Origin: Epichloe hybrida
Taxonomy: Eukaryota; Ascomycota; Sordariomycetes; Hypocreales; Clavicipitaceae
Length of the DNA: 64,000 nucleotides
NCBI GenBank assembly: GCA_019022495.1
Contig: JAFEKR010000011.1
Location: 124,001-188,000 of the forward strand
Direction of reading: 5' to 3'
Under the pieces are notes generated by a model. It searched no databases, was not told where the DNA came from, and saw nothing but the letters and a program-made list of their open reading frames with translations. The translations under genes were made by a program, and so were the position numbers. Positions 37,513-50,700 of this stretch are shown in pieces; the first letter of the stretch is position 1; each line of letters starts with the position of its first letter.

Positions 37513-40392
37513 TGTCAAGACTTGAATGCTGACAGTAAGTTGACTGAAGGTTTTTGAGCAAGAGCAAAAAAGAAAAAGAAGCAACAAAAAGCGAAGATGG
37601 CGTTTGTTTAAAGGCTTGAAGGATCAACAAGTATTTCTTGAGTGTCGAAAAGACAAGACGGTATCTCCAAGCTGCTTCATGGCTGTCAGCGTTCGTTCTC
37701 TTTATACTCCCCGGTGCAAGGTGCTCAGCTCTTGGTGCCACTAGACTCTCAACAAACGACCAGGTTTGTGATGATCAACGAGATTTCGAAAATGATCACC
37801 TGCAACGGAGACAGAAAGTTTGCTTCGCACAAGAAATAATAGCGGGAACCAACATGCAACGAAACGGATGTCTTCCTCGCCGTTGAAGTGATCTTCCCTG
37901 GACAAGCGTGGTTGCTCGAACCGGGCCGAGCTCCCAACCAAACGCAGAAACAAAACAAGAGAGATTCATACCTTTGAAGATCTTTTAGAGAAAGATGAAT
38001 AGATGTAGGACTTGCCAACTCTGTGACAACTCCGAAGTGACGCGTTATGTGTTTGTGCTGGCTCCAAGTGCCGACGGATGCCCCCAGCATCCCCCCCCAG
38101 CAAGCCCAGCTGCCAGAACAGAGACTGCCGTCACGAGCATCTCCTGTCAGTGTTTCGAGAGTATACACAGGAACATTACTACGATAGTTGAAACTCGCAC
38201 GCTGAATGTTTCCCTTTCAATCATTCAATGGCCAAATCGGCCTCCTGATCTCCTCATCGGCCATCTTAACCTCATTTCTTTCCAGAACTGCCCTTCAAGA
38301 CTTTTCCGACCTGCCGACGTCACGAAAATTGAGAAAGACCAACTCCACTACTACTCGCATAATAGTACCACCCGTGCGATTCGACAAAAGTCGTTGAAAT
38401 CCTTACCACGACGCTTCCCTCGAGTCTCGCTAGATGCTCCAGAGTCCACACAACCAACAACCCTTGTCCACGATCCACAATCCAGATCCCCACGAGTCGA
38501 ATGAAATACTAAAAACACGAGAAAATACACTAATATAGGCGATATACAAAAGAGATTCCCACGAGAAGTGGCTTCTAGCACACTGGAGCGCTGCTATCCA
38601 AGGAGCTACCAAAGAACACTGGCACGACTTGTCACGATGTTGTCAAGAGAATGCGAATAGCGACGCAAGTTCAAGCCTGGCATGCACTTTATAACGGGAA
38701 GTATTTCAGACGCGAGTCTTCCCATGTTATGGGCTAGGTAGGCATCGGGCATCCCTCATCCCAGCCCCTGCCCTTCCGACACATGGTGCTGGTGATGGGG
38801 GGGGCAGGCCAACATCCCGACGGCAGCCGTCCTAGCACTTGATGTGTTATGATACGCATAGAAATACCCTTTACCAGAAATGTTTGACTGCAAGTAGCTG
38901 ATGAAGGGTTTTCCAATGTTCTTCTTCGGCAGGTCAAGCAAAGCTGGGCTTGACGAGTCAAGGCAAGGGTCGGTCCATCTAGTGAGTTTTTTTTGAAAAT
39001 GAAATCACTCTCAACAAATTAAGATCCTGGTACGAAGAATAATGACGGATGAAGCGATTAATCTGCTGCCCGACGAACAGCTTTTGCAGAGAACCTTTTG
39101 CTTGGATGCGCGCAGGGCCTCCATCGGGGGTCCCAACAGGTTGCCTTCCTGGCAGAGCCGGCACTTTGTGAAATACTCGTCGTCCCTCTTTGCCGATTCC
39201 ACATGGACAAGTTGCCCTGCAGGATGGCCCACCTTCAGCGGCCATTGATAAATGGATGGGAAACGAAACGAGAATCCAAAGGGCTTCCTAGTGCTCCTCG
39301 TAGCGGAGGCAGGTTCATCCAGAGCGCACTCGACACCCTTTGTGGAGTGGAATGACAGCCTGATCATGTTGATCACGGGATCGAGGAGGCCAAAAGCGTG
39401 GCTTCTTGACCAACGAGAGACGTCCCCTACCAACGAGGCCATTGATGAGTGTTCAATCCCAACAACTTGCCTTTTTACCCCCCGTCTTCAAAGTGAGATG
39501 GGCTGATACTGATACCACGACAGCTCGGAAACAGATTCACCATGGATATGACAAAACTTCGGCGAACGCCGTTGCGCAGGCGCCGCCGCTCTTGACGTAA
39601 ACTAGCATCATATGGAGTCTTGACAGGAGGATACGCTGACAGCCCCCCTCATTCAGATTATATAGAGATTGAACCTCTCCGAACGCGTGCGGAACCTTGT
39701 CAGTAGCTCGTTTGGGTAACAATGTCAAATGCATGGAGGAGGAGGGGGGAGGTTTGTCAAGGAGCGATGAACGGTGAAAGGATGATTGAAACAATACATG
39801 CGAGGTAGTTGACAAGCTTGCTTCTATTTCTGGTAAGTCTCTCCCATTCCATGCCCGATTATCTTACTCGGCGGGATGCTTCGCCTCATGACGTTATTGT
39901 TCTTTTTTTTTTTTTTGGGCGGTGGACGCTCTCGTGTGGCCTTGGCATCTGGGAAGCCGTTCCTACCGTTTGAAGAGTGACAAGGCTGCTGGAAATCAGC
40001 TACGTCAATCCCCAAGAAAGAGACGCTTGTTGGATGCCAAGTGAATGTGCTTTTTCTTGAGCTTAACTTACTTCTTCGATTCAGCCGACGCATCTTGCTC
40101 ACACGTCCAAAAGAATGTCAGAGAATTAGTTGCAAAAATTGTCCAGCAATAAAATTGTTACACGTATCGCTAGATGGAACAAGAAAAAAAAAAAAATTTA
40201 CAACCAAGTCCATGACTTCCCTCAAACACATCTACACGTCATAAAACAACCCTTTCTCGTCGCTGCCAACCCTTCTTCTATTTGCATGAATCAAAACGCA
40301 CAAAATCGCACAACCGAGATATACATGCGCTCGAATCGCTTTACAACAGATGGAACCCAAGAACATGGAAAGTACAAGAACATTTGTCGCAG
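37513..40392. other. Intergenic region, 2.9 kb, no gene recognised
   Basis: This lies upstream of the bZIP-like gene and downstream of the XYR1 orthologue (both minus). Frames up to about 170 codons exist on both strands, but none shows a domain or convincing composition. C/G runs are at about 38090 and 38798-38806, and a T run at 39902-39916. Confidence 0.55.
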
Positions 40393-43300
40393 TCATAGTG
40401 CTAGGCCTGTGCCATCGCCGGTCCACCGGTATAGGCCGAGTAGTTCTCGTCGTCGCTGAAGCTGCTCGGCTAGGTCTTCGGGAACGCGTCCTCGCACGAG
40501 TGCCAAGGCACCACGCATGACTTTACTAAACTTACGCTGTTTCAAAATCAGCTTTCTGTTCTTTCATGTTCGCCCCTTCCGGTGACAAGGGGTGTGTGAG
40601 CTGCTTTCATAGGAGAACAATTTACCTGGTATTCTGTGCTGAGCGTCACGACACATGCATCATGTGCTCGCACTATTGTCTCACAGGCTCGGACCACATT
40701 TGGCGACGCGTCTGCCTGCAGTTTGTCTGCGATGACAAGAAGAAGAAAGGATCCTTGGAGGAGATAGACACCAAAGAAGTACGGCATCAGTTCAAGACCA
40801 GGGTCATACTCAAGGATCTGCCCAATGGCCTCCGCTGCAGCTACGGCGTGACCCGATGCGGCGACAAAGTCAGAAGACGATATCCACAGGTCTTCGTCGT
40901 CGAGAAGACTGATTGGATCCCATTTTCCTTCCAGAAGAATGTGCAGGACATGCATGACGTGTGTGCCGTATGCTAGGACGGTTCGGGTCTGTATCTCGGT
41001 CTCGGTTATGCGGCTCGATGCCGTGTGCACAGAGTGAGCAGAGGGACTGCCACTTGACTCGATACCTCTTTGGGCCACTATGTGACCTTCCAATCCACCA
41101 GACTCGTCGTTGAGGCCGTCATTGTTCTGCAGGGTGGTTCGTGACTCAAATTTTCTGAGAGACTCTCCGTAGGCTTCGAGATGACCTCTGATTTCTGAAA
41201 CTTGCTTGGTCCACTCTTGAGAGGCCCGAAATGTAGAGCCAAATCTCGGGTGATTCCTTGCGTGATGAAGATCAACGATTTCTCCGAGGATCGTCATCAG
41301 AGGTAGGAAATAGCCAAAGATGCTGTATCCTCGGAATTCAAATTGCGGTCCTCGTGGCGGATCCTTGTCGCGGTCGTGGGAGTCGCATGGACGGGTTTCA
41401 AAATCGCCATTCTGCCATGCTGCGTCGTCGAGTGGTTGTCGAAGACCCTCACACTCTACGTCAAGCAGAAACAAAGGCCGGTTGTAACAAAGGGCCAAGT
41501 GTCGATCAACAATGTATACGAGCCACCAGATTCGTCTCCTTTCCTCCCTCTCTTCTTCCGTGACAAATCCAGGCGTGTTTCTCACCCAATCGTGCCCGTC
41601 TAAACCATCCTCGTCCATGTCGTTCTGGTCAAAGCCTAGCCGAAGGCTACTTGGGGGCAACTCACGACCCAACTTGAGCTCTCGGGCGAGCGACCAGGCT
41701 ACGTTCCACCACCGTAAGCTGGATCCCTTGTATTCACTGGCCGAAACGACTGTCGCTAGGTGTATATACGTAACAATGTCGTCAAGTTGGCCGGGCGCTT
41801 CGAAGGCCCTGGTTTCTCCACTTAGAGCAGCGTCGATGCTGCTCAACGAACCAGGCAAAGCTGTCCCTAGAGCGGCAAAAGTAGATCCTCCCGGGGTTTG
41901 AGCCTCGGAGCTAGAGGAAGGCTGAATGGGTGAGCTGTGAACCAGAGGTTTCAGCAGAGAAATCGTCAACTCGAGCAACTTTTGACAAATCTTGCCGCGA
42001 GCCGAGGGAACACTGGTAAGAAGAGGGGCCTCGCATGTCTGAGCGGCTACCCAGAGCATGCTGGCCAATAGAGAAGGTTGGCATTTCCTAGGCTTTGTTG
42101 GGTGGCAAACTGCCGCCCTTCGAAACACAGATCCTAGGATATAGGGTGACATGGGATGCTTGGTAGCCGAGGACGATGAAGCAAAGTAGAAATCAATTAA
42201 ATCGCATCCGAGCTTGATGGGGATTATGTTGGACAGATGAGGTATGAGAGGTTGCAGAACTGGATATCGTAGGCCATTCAGTCCAAAGTCAGTGGCTTGC
42301 ATTGGTGTTTGAAATTGGCCTGGTGGTGAGGATAATGACATTGGCCCCCCCCATGCAGGGGATGTCGCTGTGGCCAACTGATACCCGCCTAGAGGGCTGT
42401 TGCTCATTCTAAAACCAGTCGTGCTGTTGAAATCAGTCGGACTGTGCCCCATGATACCGAACGACATGTCCGGGTAATGGTGCATGTTGTTCTGATGTGT
42501 GTGGGCATAACCTTGGCTGCCACCCATCATGTCATCACTGGCCAAGCTTTGTCTGTCGTAGCTCGTTGACATATTTCCATACCCGCCCATATTCATCGCT
42601 CGACCATCATTCATGCCCTCTGACGTGACTTGAATAGAATGCTGCATATGGGGATGATCCGAGAGCTCGCCATAATGTCCTGGGGTTGAAGCCGGCTGTC
42701 CAGGATGAAAGTCAGGGTCTATGGCGGCATTGTCACCGAGTCTCTTATCATGAACAGTTCTCATGCCGGTACTGGACATGGAGTCGCTTCTGGTACTGTC
42801 CATAAAATTATCCATCCTCTCGTCGGTAGCGGGTGAGTTGCTGGATTCTCTTCCGTCGGAAATTTCGCCCGATGGATTTGAAATCACCGCTGCGGCTTGA
42901 GCCGCAGCTCGCTCAGCCAGCTCCTTTCTCGATGCCTTGCCACGCTTTTTCTTCTCTCGCATGTATTCACAACTTAAGCCGAATTCTAAGAAGAGTCAGC
43001 AAACATTTCGAGCTGCAAAGGGGTCAAGTTCCTCGAAAACACAGCAGACGGGAAACCCCAGAGGTGCTGAAAACTTACCGACACAATGCGCACATGGAAG
43101 CTTTCCATCACATTTCGTTCGCAGCTGGTTACACTGGTCACACGCGCGGCTGATCCTTCTTCGAACAGGTCCTGATGTTCCCGATGCTTTCCTCAAGGAT
43201 CCTGACTGATGTGTTCGCTGTCTCGGATGACTCGTACGCTCCAAAGAGCCAACTACTCGGGCATGGGAATTGCCAATAGGGTGGTGCTGTTGCTGTTGTT

Positions 43301-43463
43301 GAACATGGTGGTGCAGGCCATAGTGCGAATCGTGGTTCAGTGACTGAAATAGGTTGTTGTGTGAATGATGCTGTCCATGATGAGGCTGGGAGAGCGAACT
43401 ATGGAGAGCTGAAGAAGTGTTGTTGTTATAGGGCGAGTACCGCTGCAATGGGTTAGACAACAT
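40393..43463 (-). CDS. XYR1: XYR1/XlnR-type xylanolytic and cellulolytic transcription activator
   Basis: Zn2Cys6 activator of xylanase, cellulase and D-xylose catabolism genes in filamentous fungi; nuclear. Three exons (43463-43079, 42985-40626 and 40536-40393) encode 962 residues, close to the 940 of Trichoderma XYR1. The N-terminus [12 protein letters not shown] and the cluster [18 protein letters not shown] match that family; Cys108-Cys134 form Cys-x2-Cys-x6-Cys-x5-Cys-x2-Cys-x6-Cys, and the first intron splits the Glu codon in HCVEFGLSC. The linker (about 145-320) is His/Met/Ser-rich and divergent. Then come the fungal_trans domain ([73 protein letters not shown]) and the C-terminal region [19 protein letters not shown]. 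The last exon restores the typical end [13 protein letters not shown]. Orthology in function is inferred from sequence. Confidence 0.95.
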
Positions 43464-44404
43464 TTCTGGTCCTCCTTTTTTTTTTTTTGTAATTCCCAAT
43501 GCTCTTGGTTTTTGAGCATATAATCAATCTATTGATAGATACTCCAGATCCTTCCGGTGTCGTTGCTTGGCAGGGAAATACTGGAAGGTATTGTGGCTGT
43601 TGCTGCCCAGCGGGTCGACCAATACCAAGGCAAGTGATTCTCTACTTTGCTTTGGGGATTTCCGTCACTCATGGGCTGACCAAATACCCAGTGACGCTCT
43701 GAATGAGCAAGTTGGATGCCCAAGTTGGATATTTCTGGTTCTGTTTTCGATATTTCTGGACGTGATATGGATGAAAGTGTGAGACGTGAGTAATATTGAA
43801 AGTCGTGAAAGCAGAATCGTCCAATGTCACGTCACGGTGGCGGTACCGGTAGTGATAGTGGTGCAAATCACAGAATGCCTTGGGAGAGCAAGGAAAATGT
43901 ACCCTTGCCCTGGCGTCAAGGACAGGTCGGCAGGCTTCCGGGTGAGTTGCTCCGAAGCAGAAGAATGGAATGATGGAGTACTGAACAAAAGAAGAGATTA
44001 ATGGCACCTTGTTCAAGAGGAATTATTTCTGCTCGTCAGCCCGACGCCTGTTATGGGGTACAAAAAGTCCCGGACGAGGGAGCCTTGAGAGTCTAAGAGT
44101 AAAAGTAGCGGACAGCGGGGGGAGAGGGGTTATGTCAAAATGCATATCATTACGACTACAACACAACGTCTGATGCCCCGTATTCCGTACAAACAATCCT
44201 AGAAGATGGATGCATGCTGGGCTGGGCTGGCAATCTGTCGACTGACTTGGACACCTCGTTCACAAGTAAAGGGACGGATCAGGCGTCATTGACCAGACCC
44301 AATTGCCCACAACCCGCTGGCCTGGGGCGAGAGTGTCCGCAACGGTCCCTGTCAGTGGTGCGGTTGAAGCCTTCAACGCTTAATGCCCCTTGTCCATCTC
44401 CCAG

Positions 44405-44426
44405 GTACTCCGTATGCATGGAGTAC
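44405..44426. repeat. Inverted repeat GTACTCC / GGAGTAC with 8-base loop
   Basis: Perfect 7-base arms flank GTATGCAT, itself nearly self-complementary. One of the CCGTA-family palindromes of this desert. Confidence 0.8.
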
Positions 44427-46080
44427 ATACCTCGGGTACGTTCTGGGCACGACGCCCCAGTCAACAGCTGGTCAAGGACCAGGTGGATGGAAGGCAACTG
44501 GAGCTTCGATGGACCCACGCATCCGATGGCCCGTCCTAGCCTGAACCACCGTGTTGCTGATAGTAGTCCGTACTCCGTAGATGACATTGGTTTGATGGTT
44601 CATGCTGTTTTGTGTCCGTGTCCGTTCCCCGTCTCCATGACTCATGGCGCATGACAGCGTCAGGGCAAGTGGACAATGACGACGCGGGCCAAGGGTCTCC
44701 GACCTCTCTTAGATGCAGATATATCCCATCCCTCCCTACGCATACATCGGCGGAGCACTAGAGTTTATCTCTGGCGCGCGTTCATGCATGACTTGTGCCG
44801 ATCTCTAGACGATATAATTCTCCAACGGAGAACGATGACACATGACGGCTGGCAAGACGTTGACCTGTGTCGGCGTTATACCGGCGTCCTGCTTGCTTTG
44901 GGCCACGCCCTGGACCCCGGATGCATATGCGACGACGCCCCCCCCCCCACCCTTGAACTCCTTGCCGATGGGGCTGTCCCACTCGCGGTTCGGTATTAGG
45001 TGTACATATTAGGTTGAATCTCTACATACATACCGACCAGTGGCCCACCGTTGCGCACTGGAGGAAGCCACAGTTAGGTCCTCGGTTTCACAATTGTGCA
45101 TGAGATGGCCTGCCCTGGTCAAATTGGGCGCGCGTTGCAACTCTCTTGAATTGAGGCATGGGCATGGCTGGAAGTGGAGAGAGGAAGACGAGTCGACACC
45201 GAGACAAGCCACTTCCTCGTCATTGTGGCAGCATCTGCTTCTATGATGGCTCGTCGTTTGTCCGTTTCCTGATTTAAACGCTTGTTGCTTCCCCAAATCT
45301 TGGTCATTTGAAAATGACTGTGAATAGGTGGATATCGAGCCCCACTGCATACTTGAGATGAACGACGTTGTTCGAAATGATTGCGGAATGAGCTTGCTTT
45401 GTGCGACTCGAAGGATCCTGGAGCAAAACCGTCAGTCCTGCCAAAGTGCCGGGGGGGGGGTTATGCAGCAGCTGGATCTTGTGGCTCTCGTTTGAAGGGA
45501 GGATACACAGACGCTGACCAATTGGGCCAATTTTCGTAGTTCCTGGCACGGTGTGCCCCCTCCCCCCCCCCGGACGGATCCCTGACAGATGCTCAGGTCC
45601 TTGGTTATTAGGGAGGGTACCTGGGTTCGTAGTTGAGAAGTGCAGTTGGTGCTCCCGTCAACCACCACTTGTCAGAGGAGATGAGGAAAATGGACAGAAG
45701 CGAGTCAAACAGGTAATCACCGGCCGGCAGATCATCCCCGGTGCCAGAATGACTCGAGGAACCGATTCAAAGAACGTTTGCCCAATAGAGTGGCATCTCG
45801 AGGAAAGACAGTCAAGTGCTGCGTCATGTAACGCGGTGAGAGACGAAGACCAGACGACTCGATGCGCGCGGGAGGGAGCCCCTGGCAATAGCGGCCAGCG
45901 TTATATCAGCCACCACGTTTTGAGGAGAGGTGGAGGAAGAACCGCCGGGCTTGATCGATGGCAAATGATGGGTCCGTTGATGCGAGTATTGCAACGGGCT
46001 TGGTCTCCAGAAGACGCCGAGCCGGCAACGAGGTTGGTCTTGAGGTTGAAGAACAGAGATTGTTGAAGAGGAGGCAGGCG

Positions 46081-46126
46081 TCTGGCAGGGCAGGCCGGGC
46101 AGGCAGGGCAGGCAGGGCAGGCACAG
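46081..46126. repeat. G-rich minisatellite, GGCAGGGCA-type units
   Basis: Four to five degenerate tandem copies of a 9-10-base unit (GGGCAGGCA / GGGCAGGCC) in non-coding sequence. Confidence 0.75.
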
Positions 46127-47691
46127 AGACAAGTCAGGGATTTGGCAGGCACGGCACGGTCTCTCTTCCCCCACTCAGACGCGAGATTGCTCTGGTGCAC
46201 TCCGTCGTCACAAATCGTCAGCAACGTGCATGCCTCGTTTGTTCGTGGGGTCAGCAAAGTCGACAACTACATACATAATTATGTACGGACTACGGATTAT
46301 TAGTTTGGGCCATTTCCGGCTTTGGGATCTGGACTCCTCTAATGTAATACATGGGCTTTATCTCTCATCTCTCTGCCGTTTCGCGTGTCTCCTCCAACCG
46401 CGATGCTGCTCAGCTACTTCAACCTCCCAGGCCTGACCAAGCAGGACGAGAAAAGACATGACCGGAGCCTCGACAGTTTTGGTTCCGAGTCCGCCGCGTC
46501 TGATCTCTTTAGTTGGTCGCAATGCTGTCTGGAGTAATCCGTACGCATTGTACTTGCGGACTATGGCGGGTGCCTGGCGCTGTGAAGGCCGTGTGATGGC
46601 GTCGAAGCTTTTATCTTTAAAAGTATCGAAGCTCAAAAGATCTTCTGCGACCTGAAACTGCTCAAGTCGACAGTGTCGAACAGAACGATGAGAGAAGCGA
46701 AGCCACCACGCGCGACAATACATAAGTGGCTCGCTCCCCCACTTGCCGCTACGAGCGGATCCCAACAAGATTCACATTGATACCAATACGGCATCTGGAC
46801 CCATTGTCTGTGTCTGGTCTGAAGTAAGTTTGTTTCACTCCACATCCCTAAGCACGGCACTTGGAAGCCGAGCCGAAGTGGTCTCAAAAAAAGATGACAC
46901 TGAGCATGTTCTCGATAGCGCCGGGACTTGCTTGCCTGGGCTTGGTCTGCTGGCCCGGCCGTTTGTCGAGCCTCCCAGTCCCCCCCAGACCAGCGGCCGG
47001 CGGCACTATCGACCCTCGGTGACAGTTGGTTGCGACGCTGGCCGGCAAGCCTGACACCTCCCGCAGGATATTCGATCAAGGTCCACCGTAATCTGTAGTT
47101 ATGAACGACCTTTTGGACGGGCACGTCGCAGCTTATTCCACACACATGAGGCTTCTACTCGGCCAGATCTGTGATGCCACTCCATCACACAACCACGTGG
47201 TTCATCACACCCAGGACGGCCTCTCGTCCCTTCGGTCCGCAGATCCTGGGTCGTCCTTTTCGTCGTCAGCATATCAATTATCCCTTTGGCAGTCGTAAGG
47301 CCTCAGAGATGTCGCGGGCAAGGATCTGTGACGTAATCGCACCTTGCTAAGCCCGGTTTTTCTGCTAGATCTCTAGATGGATGGCCTCATTGCCCTGCTT
47401 ACCACGGTCCAGGACGCACGGCAATGCTCACACCCCGAGGGGTGGCCTCAGCTTTTCGACACATTAACATCCTAGCTTGTAACTACTGGGGCAGGCACAC
47501 AGTAAATAAGTTCGTCTCGTATCTAGGGCGGAGCCTCTGAATCCTAATTGGGTAGGCGGTGAAAAATCGCATGCATGCCAAAAACCACGGTGCACTAGTG
47601 CGAATTCACACTTTGTATTATGTGCTCACTACTCCGTATATACCCTACATAATTCATACAGTACGTCCGTACGTAGGCATAGCATGCTAAC

Positions 47692-47707
47692 TACGGAGTA
47701 CTCCGTA
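47692..47707. repeat. Perfect 16-bp palindrome TACGGAGTACTCCGTA
   Basis: The complete palindrome of the motif found singly elsewhere in the window; further copies of one arm lie at 47630-47638 and 47738-47746. Confidence 0.9.
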
Positions 47708-47874
47708 ACATATGCTAACCATTTTATCTATGCTACATACGGAGTACAATTCTGCTAGTCAAAAGGCTCCACCGTATTAGATACGAGACGAACTTTGGCT
47801 CGCGGCTCCATCTCTCTGAGTGCGCGGAGACCTCAGTGAAGGAAGGATTGGACCAGGATCCTGACTTATTGCAC

Positions 47875-47886
47875 TACGGATCCGTA
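47875..47886. repeat. 12-bp palindrome TACGGATCCGTA
   Basis: Exact palindrome; the same 12 bases recur at 49885-49896. Confidence 0.85.
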
Positions 47887-48290
47887 CATACAAGTATGTT
47901 CCGTATGAGATGGGGTGATTGAACGGTGGACCACGTGGTGGAACCTTCCTTGGGGAGCAAGCCCAGGTGATGCTGTTGCTGTCATGTCATAATGTAAGTA
48001 GCCCAGGAATAAACTAGTTAATAGTCCCATGTGGCAATGCTCGAATGACTTTCCTGTGCTTTGGCAAATGCCCGGGGCAAATGCCCGGGGCAGATCATGC
48101 GGTCGTTCCATTCCAGCTTGACACAATCTAGAACGGTAGATCCCTGCTATCATCTATCATCATGGACGGAGCTACATAGGCAAAGGATCACACAACTCGC
48201 CTTGTTCATACATTACGGATCTGGAGTTACTCCTACGGTCTACCAATAGAGTTGGGCTAGTGTTCGTAGCTAGATCTGATAACATCTGGC

Positions 48291-48310
48291 TACGGATTAG
48301 ATAATCCGTA
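48291..48310. repeat. Inverted repeat TACGGATTA-GA-TAATCCGTA
   Basis: Perfect 9-base arms with a 2-base spacer; the TAATCCGTA variant of the family. Confidence 0.88.
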
Positions 48311-49305
48311 CATACATGGCGCACCCGTCCAAACATTCTCACCGCCATTATGCAGGGGGGGGGTGAGGTTCAAGTTGCCACGGATCTCGGCATTTGGTAT
48401 TAGCGGCGTAAAAAAGCGTCAGAATCCTTCGAGACGCCTTGGCGCTTCTCGACTTGATATTTCGAGCTCAATGTTTCAGGGCACATGGGCGGGAAGTCCC
48501 AATCATCTTCTCAGAAGCCCCCCAGCTCGTGGCTGCACGCTCTGCCCGCTCTGCCTCTGCCCGCCGAGTCCCGACGGTTGCGACATTTTTTTTTTTTTTC
48601 AAAGACGCGTGCTAGTGATGCACCCAGGCACATGATTTGCTAAAGGGCGTGGCAAGGGCGTGGCATGGCATGGATTCATGCACTACGTACAGGTAGTCCG
48701 TACATGTAGAATGATAAATAATATCGGAGAACACCGCCGGTATCAGTCGTCTTATTCGGTAGATGGATCAAGCAAGCCCCCTCCCCTCCCCTCCCCCCAA
48801 AATCAATGCCTGCTTCTTTTTGGAGGTTGGCGCGTCGGGTCGTCTCATCTCATGTCCACCGCGGAGTTGGATGAACTTGTGTTTCATGAACTAGAAACTA
48901 CGTGCGTATTGGAGGGCAAACTAGCTGATGTGATGTTATGCCGCAGTAGCTAGCTGGATGTCTCGGATGAATTCACTCACTGATGGCGCCAACGATAAAG
49001 TACTCGTCGAGGGAGAATTGTCAAGACGAGAGGGTAAAAGACGTCACGTTCACGGGTTGACGCAGACTCTCTTTTTTTTTTTTTTTTGGAAGCGGTGAAT
49101 ATCCCCCCACCCCCCCCCCCCTTTCCTACATGTACATACACGTTTCCTTCGTCTTCTCGGGTGAACTGGGTAGCTTTTGATTAGGACTCTGCACGCGCAG
49201 CTGCCACAGGTCTTACTGGCAGGGACCCTCAGATATAGAGCGTACGGACCATATTGGTGACCATGAAGAAAGCCACACGGAAAGAAAGAAGAAATACAAT
49301 ATGAA

Positions 49306-49321
49306 TACGGAGTAATCCGTA
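49306..49321. repeat. Near-palindrome TACGGAGTAATCCGTA
   Basis: Combines the GGAGTA and TAATCC arm types, differing from a perfect palindrome by one base pair. Confidence 0.85.
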
Positions 49322-49884
49322 CACGAAAGATTATTGAAAAGAAGTGTCTGTTGTACTTATCTCGACCCGTAATATCTCTCTTCTCAAACGGCCTTTTGTT
49401 CCGTACCCTTTCTATTATTAGACGTTTCCGTGAATGGAGACGGAACGAATTGCCAAGTCCTGATTTTTTTCAAAACACCCAACCCCGAGGGCCTCGGACT
49501 TGTTGGTCACACCTCGACTCCCCGAGTCTAATTTTACGTACGGACTATGCAAAATACGTCCATAGAAATGTAGACAGATGCTGACCATGACCAGCCACAA
49601 AGATTTTCCTATTCCCACCTCTTCTCGTCCCTACGACTCCGAACTACCACGTAACTTGCCGAATTTTTGCCCGAGCACCCATGGTAATACCAGCCCAGCT
49701 TCCAAATGCAAGGCAGACCATGCAATGCAGACTTGTTCCAGCAGTAATGTCACCATAGCGTGGATGTCACCATAGTGTGGGGTAGCAAGCGATGGGACGC
49801 ATACGAATACGACGTCAAAATGTCACTGCAATGCCGCAGAGTCCCACCACTTCGTCCAACCCATTTCACATGCCCCATCCAATG

Positions 49885-49896
49885 TACGGATCCGTA
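49885..49896. repeat. 12-bp palindrome TACGGATCCGTA (second copy)
   Basis: Identical to the palindrome at 47875-47886. Confidence 0.85.
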
Positions 49897-50700
49897 TGTA
49901 GCCCTGTTTCCAGGAATAGGCTCGTACAAAAATAGACGGTCCATGGTCTCTCGAGCTTGCATGGGTGTGTGTGTGTGTGCGTGTCCGTGACTTGAAACCT
50001 TCAGGGCCCAGTGCAACCGGCTGGTAATGACATGTCGTATGTACTCCGTACTCATCCGGCTCTGATCAATGCAATAGAACATTCCATTATTCCTCTGTCG
50101 TAATCTAGGTTCTTGTTCAGAGTTCCACGTCATTGTCAACATTTCTAACTCGTCAAGTCATTTTCCAGTCCCACTGCCGGTACGTACTTTTCTATGAACG
50201 CCTTCTGCTTTGGGAAAAAAAGCAAGTTTTCGTCGAAAGATGCATCATTTTCATCGTTGCCTCATCATCTAAAAGGGAATCTCGTCTCTTTGTTGACCAC
50301 CGTCTCATGATTGAACCTGTGTGAGGTGAGGAAAAAAAAAAAAAGGAAGAGGCAGCATGTAGAAGCTAGTTCAAGTTGTTCCCCCGGGACCAGCTCGCTG
50401 GGCAATCAACAAGCTTGACATGAACCAAGCAAGCTTTCACACAAATAACTTCCCATATACGGAGTAAAAATATGTGATCAACAGAAAGAGGAAGTGCCCT
50501 CCTACTGGAACGCATGGCATGTTGCAGTCGGATAATAATGAAAAAGGCAATGGAGGCATGTCCGGATCGGGGGAAGTGGCCGTAGCCTACTCCATAAAAC
50601 TCCGTAGTGAGCAAGCAACCTTCAAGTGGCCAGGACCTGCAGTCGACGCCCACCACCAATAGTGCATGTCTCAGACGGCGGTGAGGACTTTTACCCAACT

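Larger units (their letters stand above)
43464..50700. other. Gene desert, 7.2 kb, rich in CCGTA palindromes
   Basis: No coding region with recognisable domain or intron structure was found on either strand; open frames are short and interrupted. It should contain the XYR1 promoter at its left end. A GCGGGG hexamer at 44115-44120 fits the CreA/Cre1 consensus, but such a short site is expected by chance. The stretch is dotted with TACTCCGTA/TACGGAGTA and TAATCCGTA motifs, several as perfect or near-perfect inverted repeats, and with C or G runs of 9-14 bases (about 44940, 45450, 45560, 48353, 49110). It may be old, decayed mobile DNA. Confidence 0.6.

Noticed and set aside
38979..39442. Minus-strand frame of 143 codons with two CxxC-like pairs
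   Set aside because: Cysteine spacing fits no finger I know, composition is unremarkable, and no intron or neighbour supports a gene.
45551..47145. Overlapping 100-170-codon frames in the gene desert
   Set aside because: They overlap on both strands, are rich in Arg/Pro/Cys as GC-rich non-coding DNA often is, and show no conserved motif.
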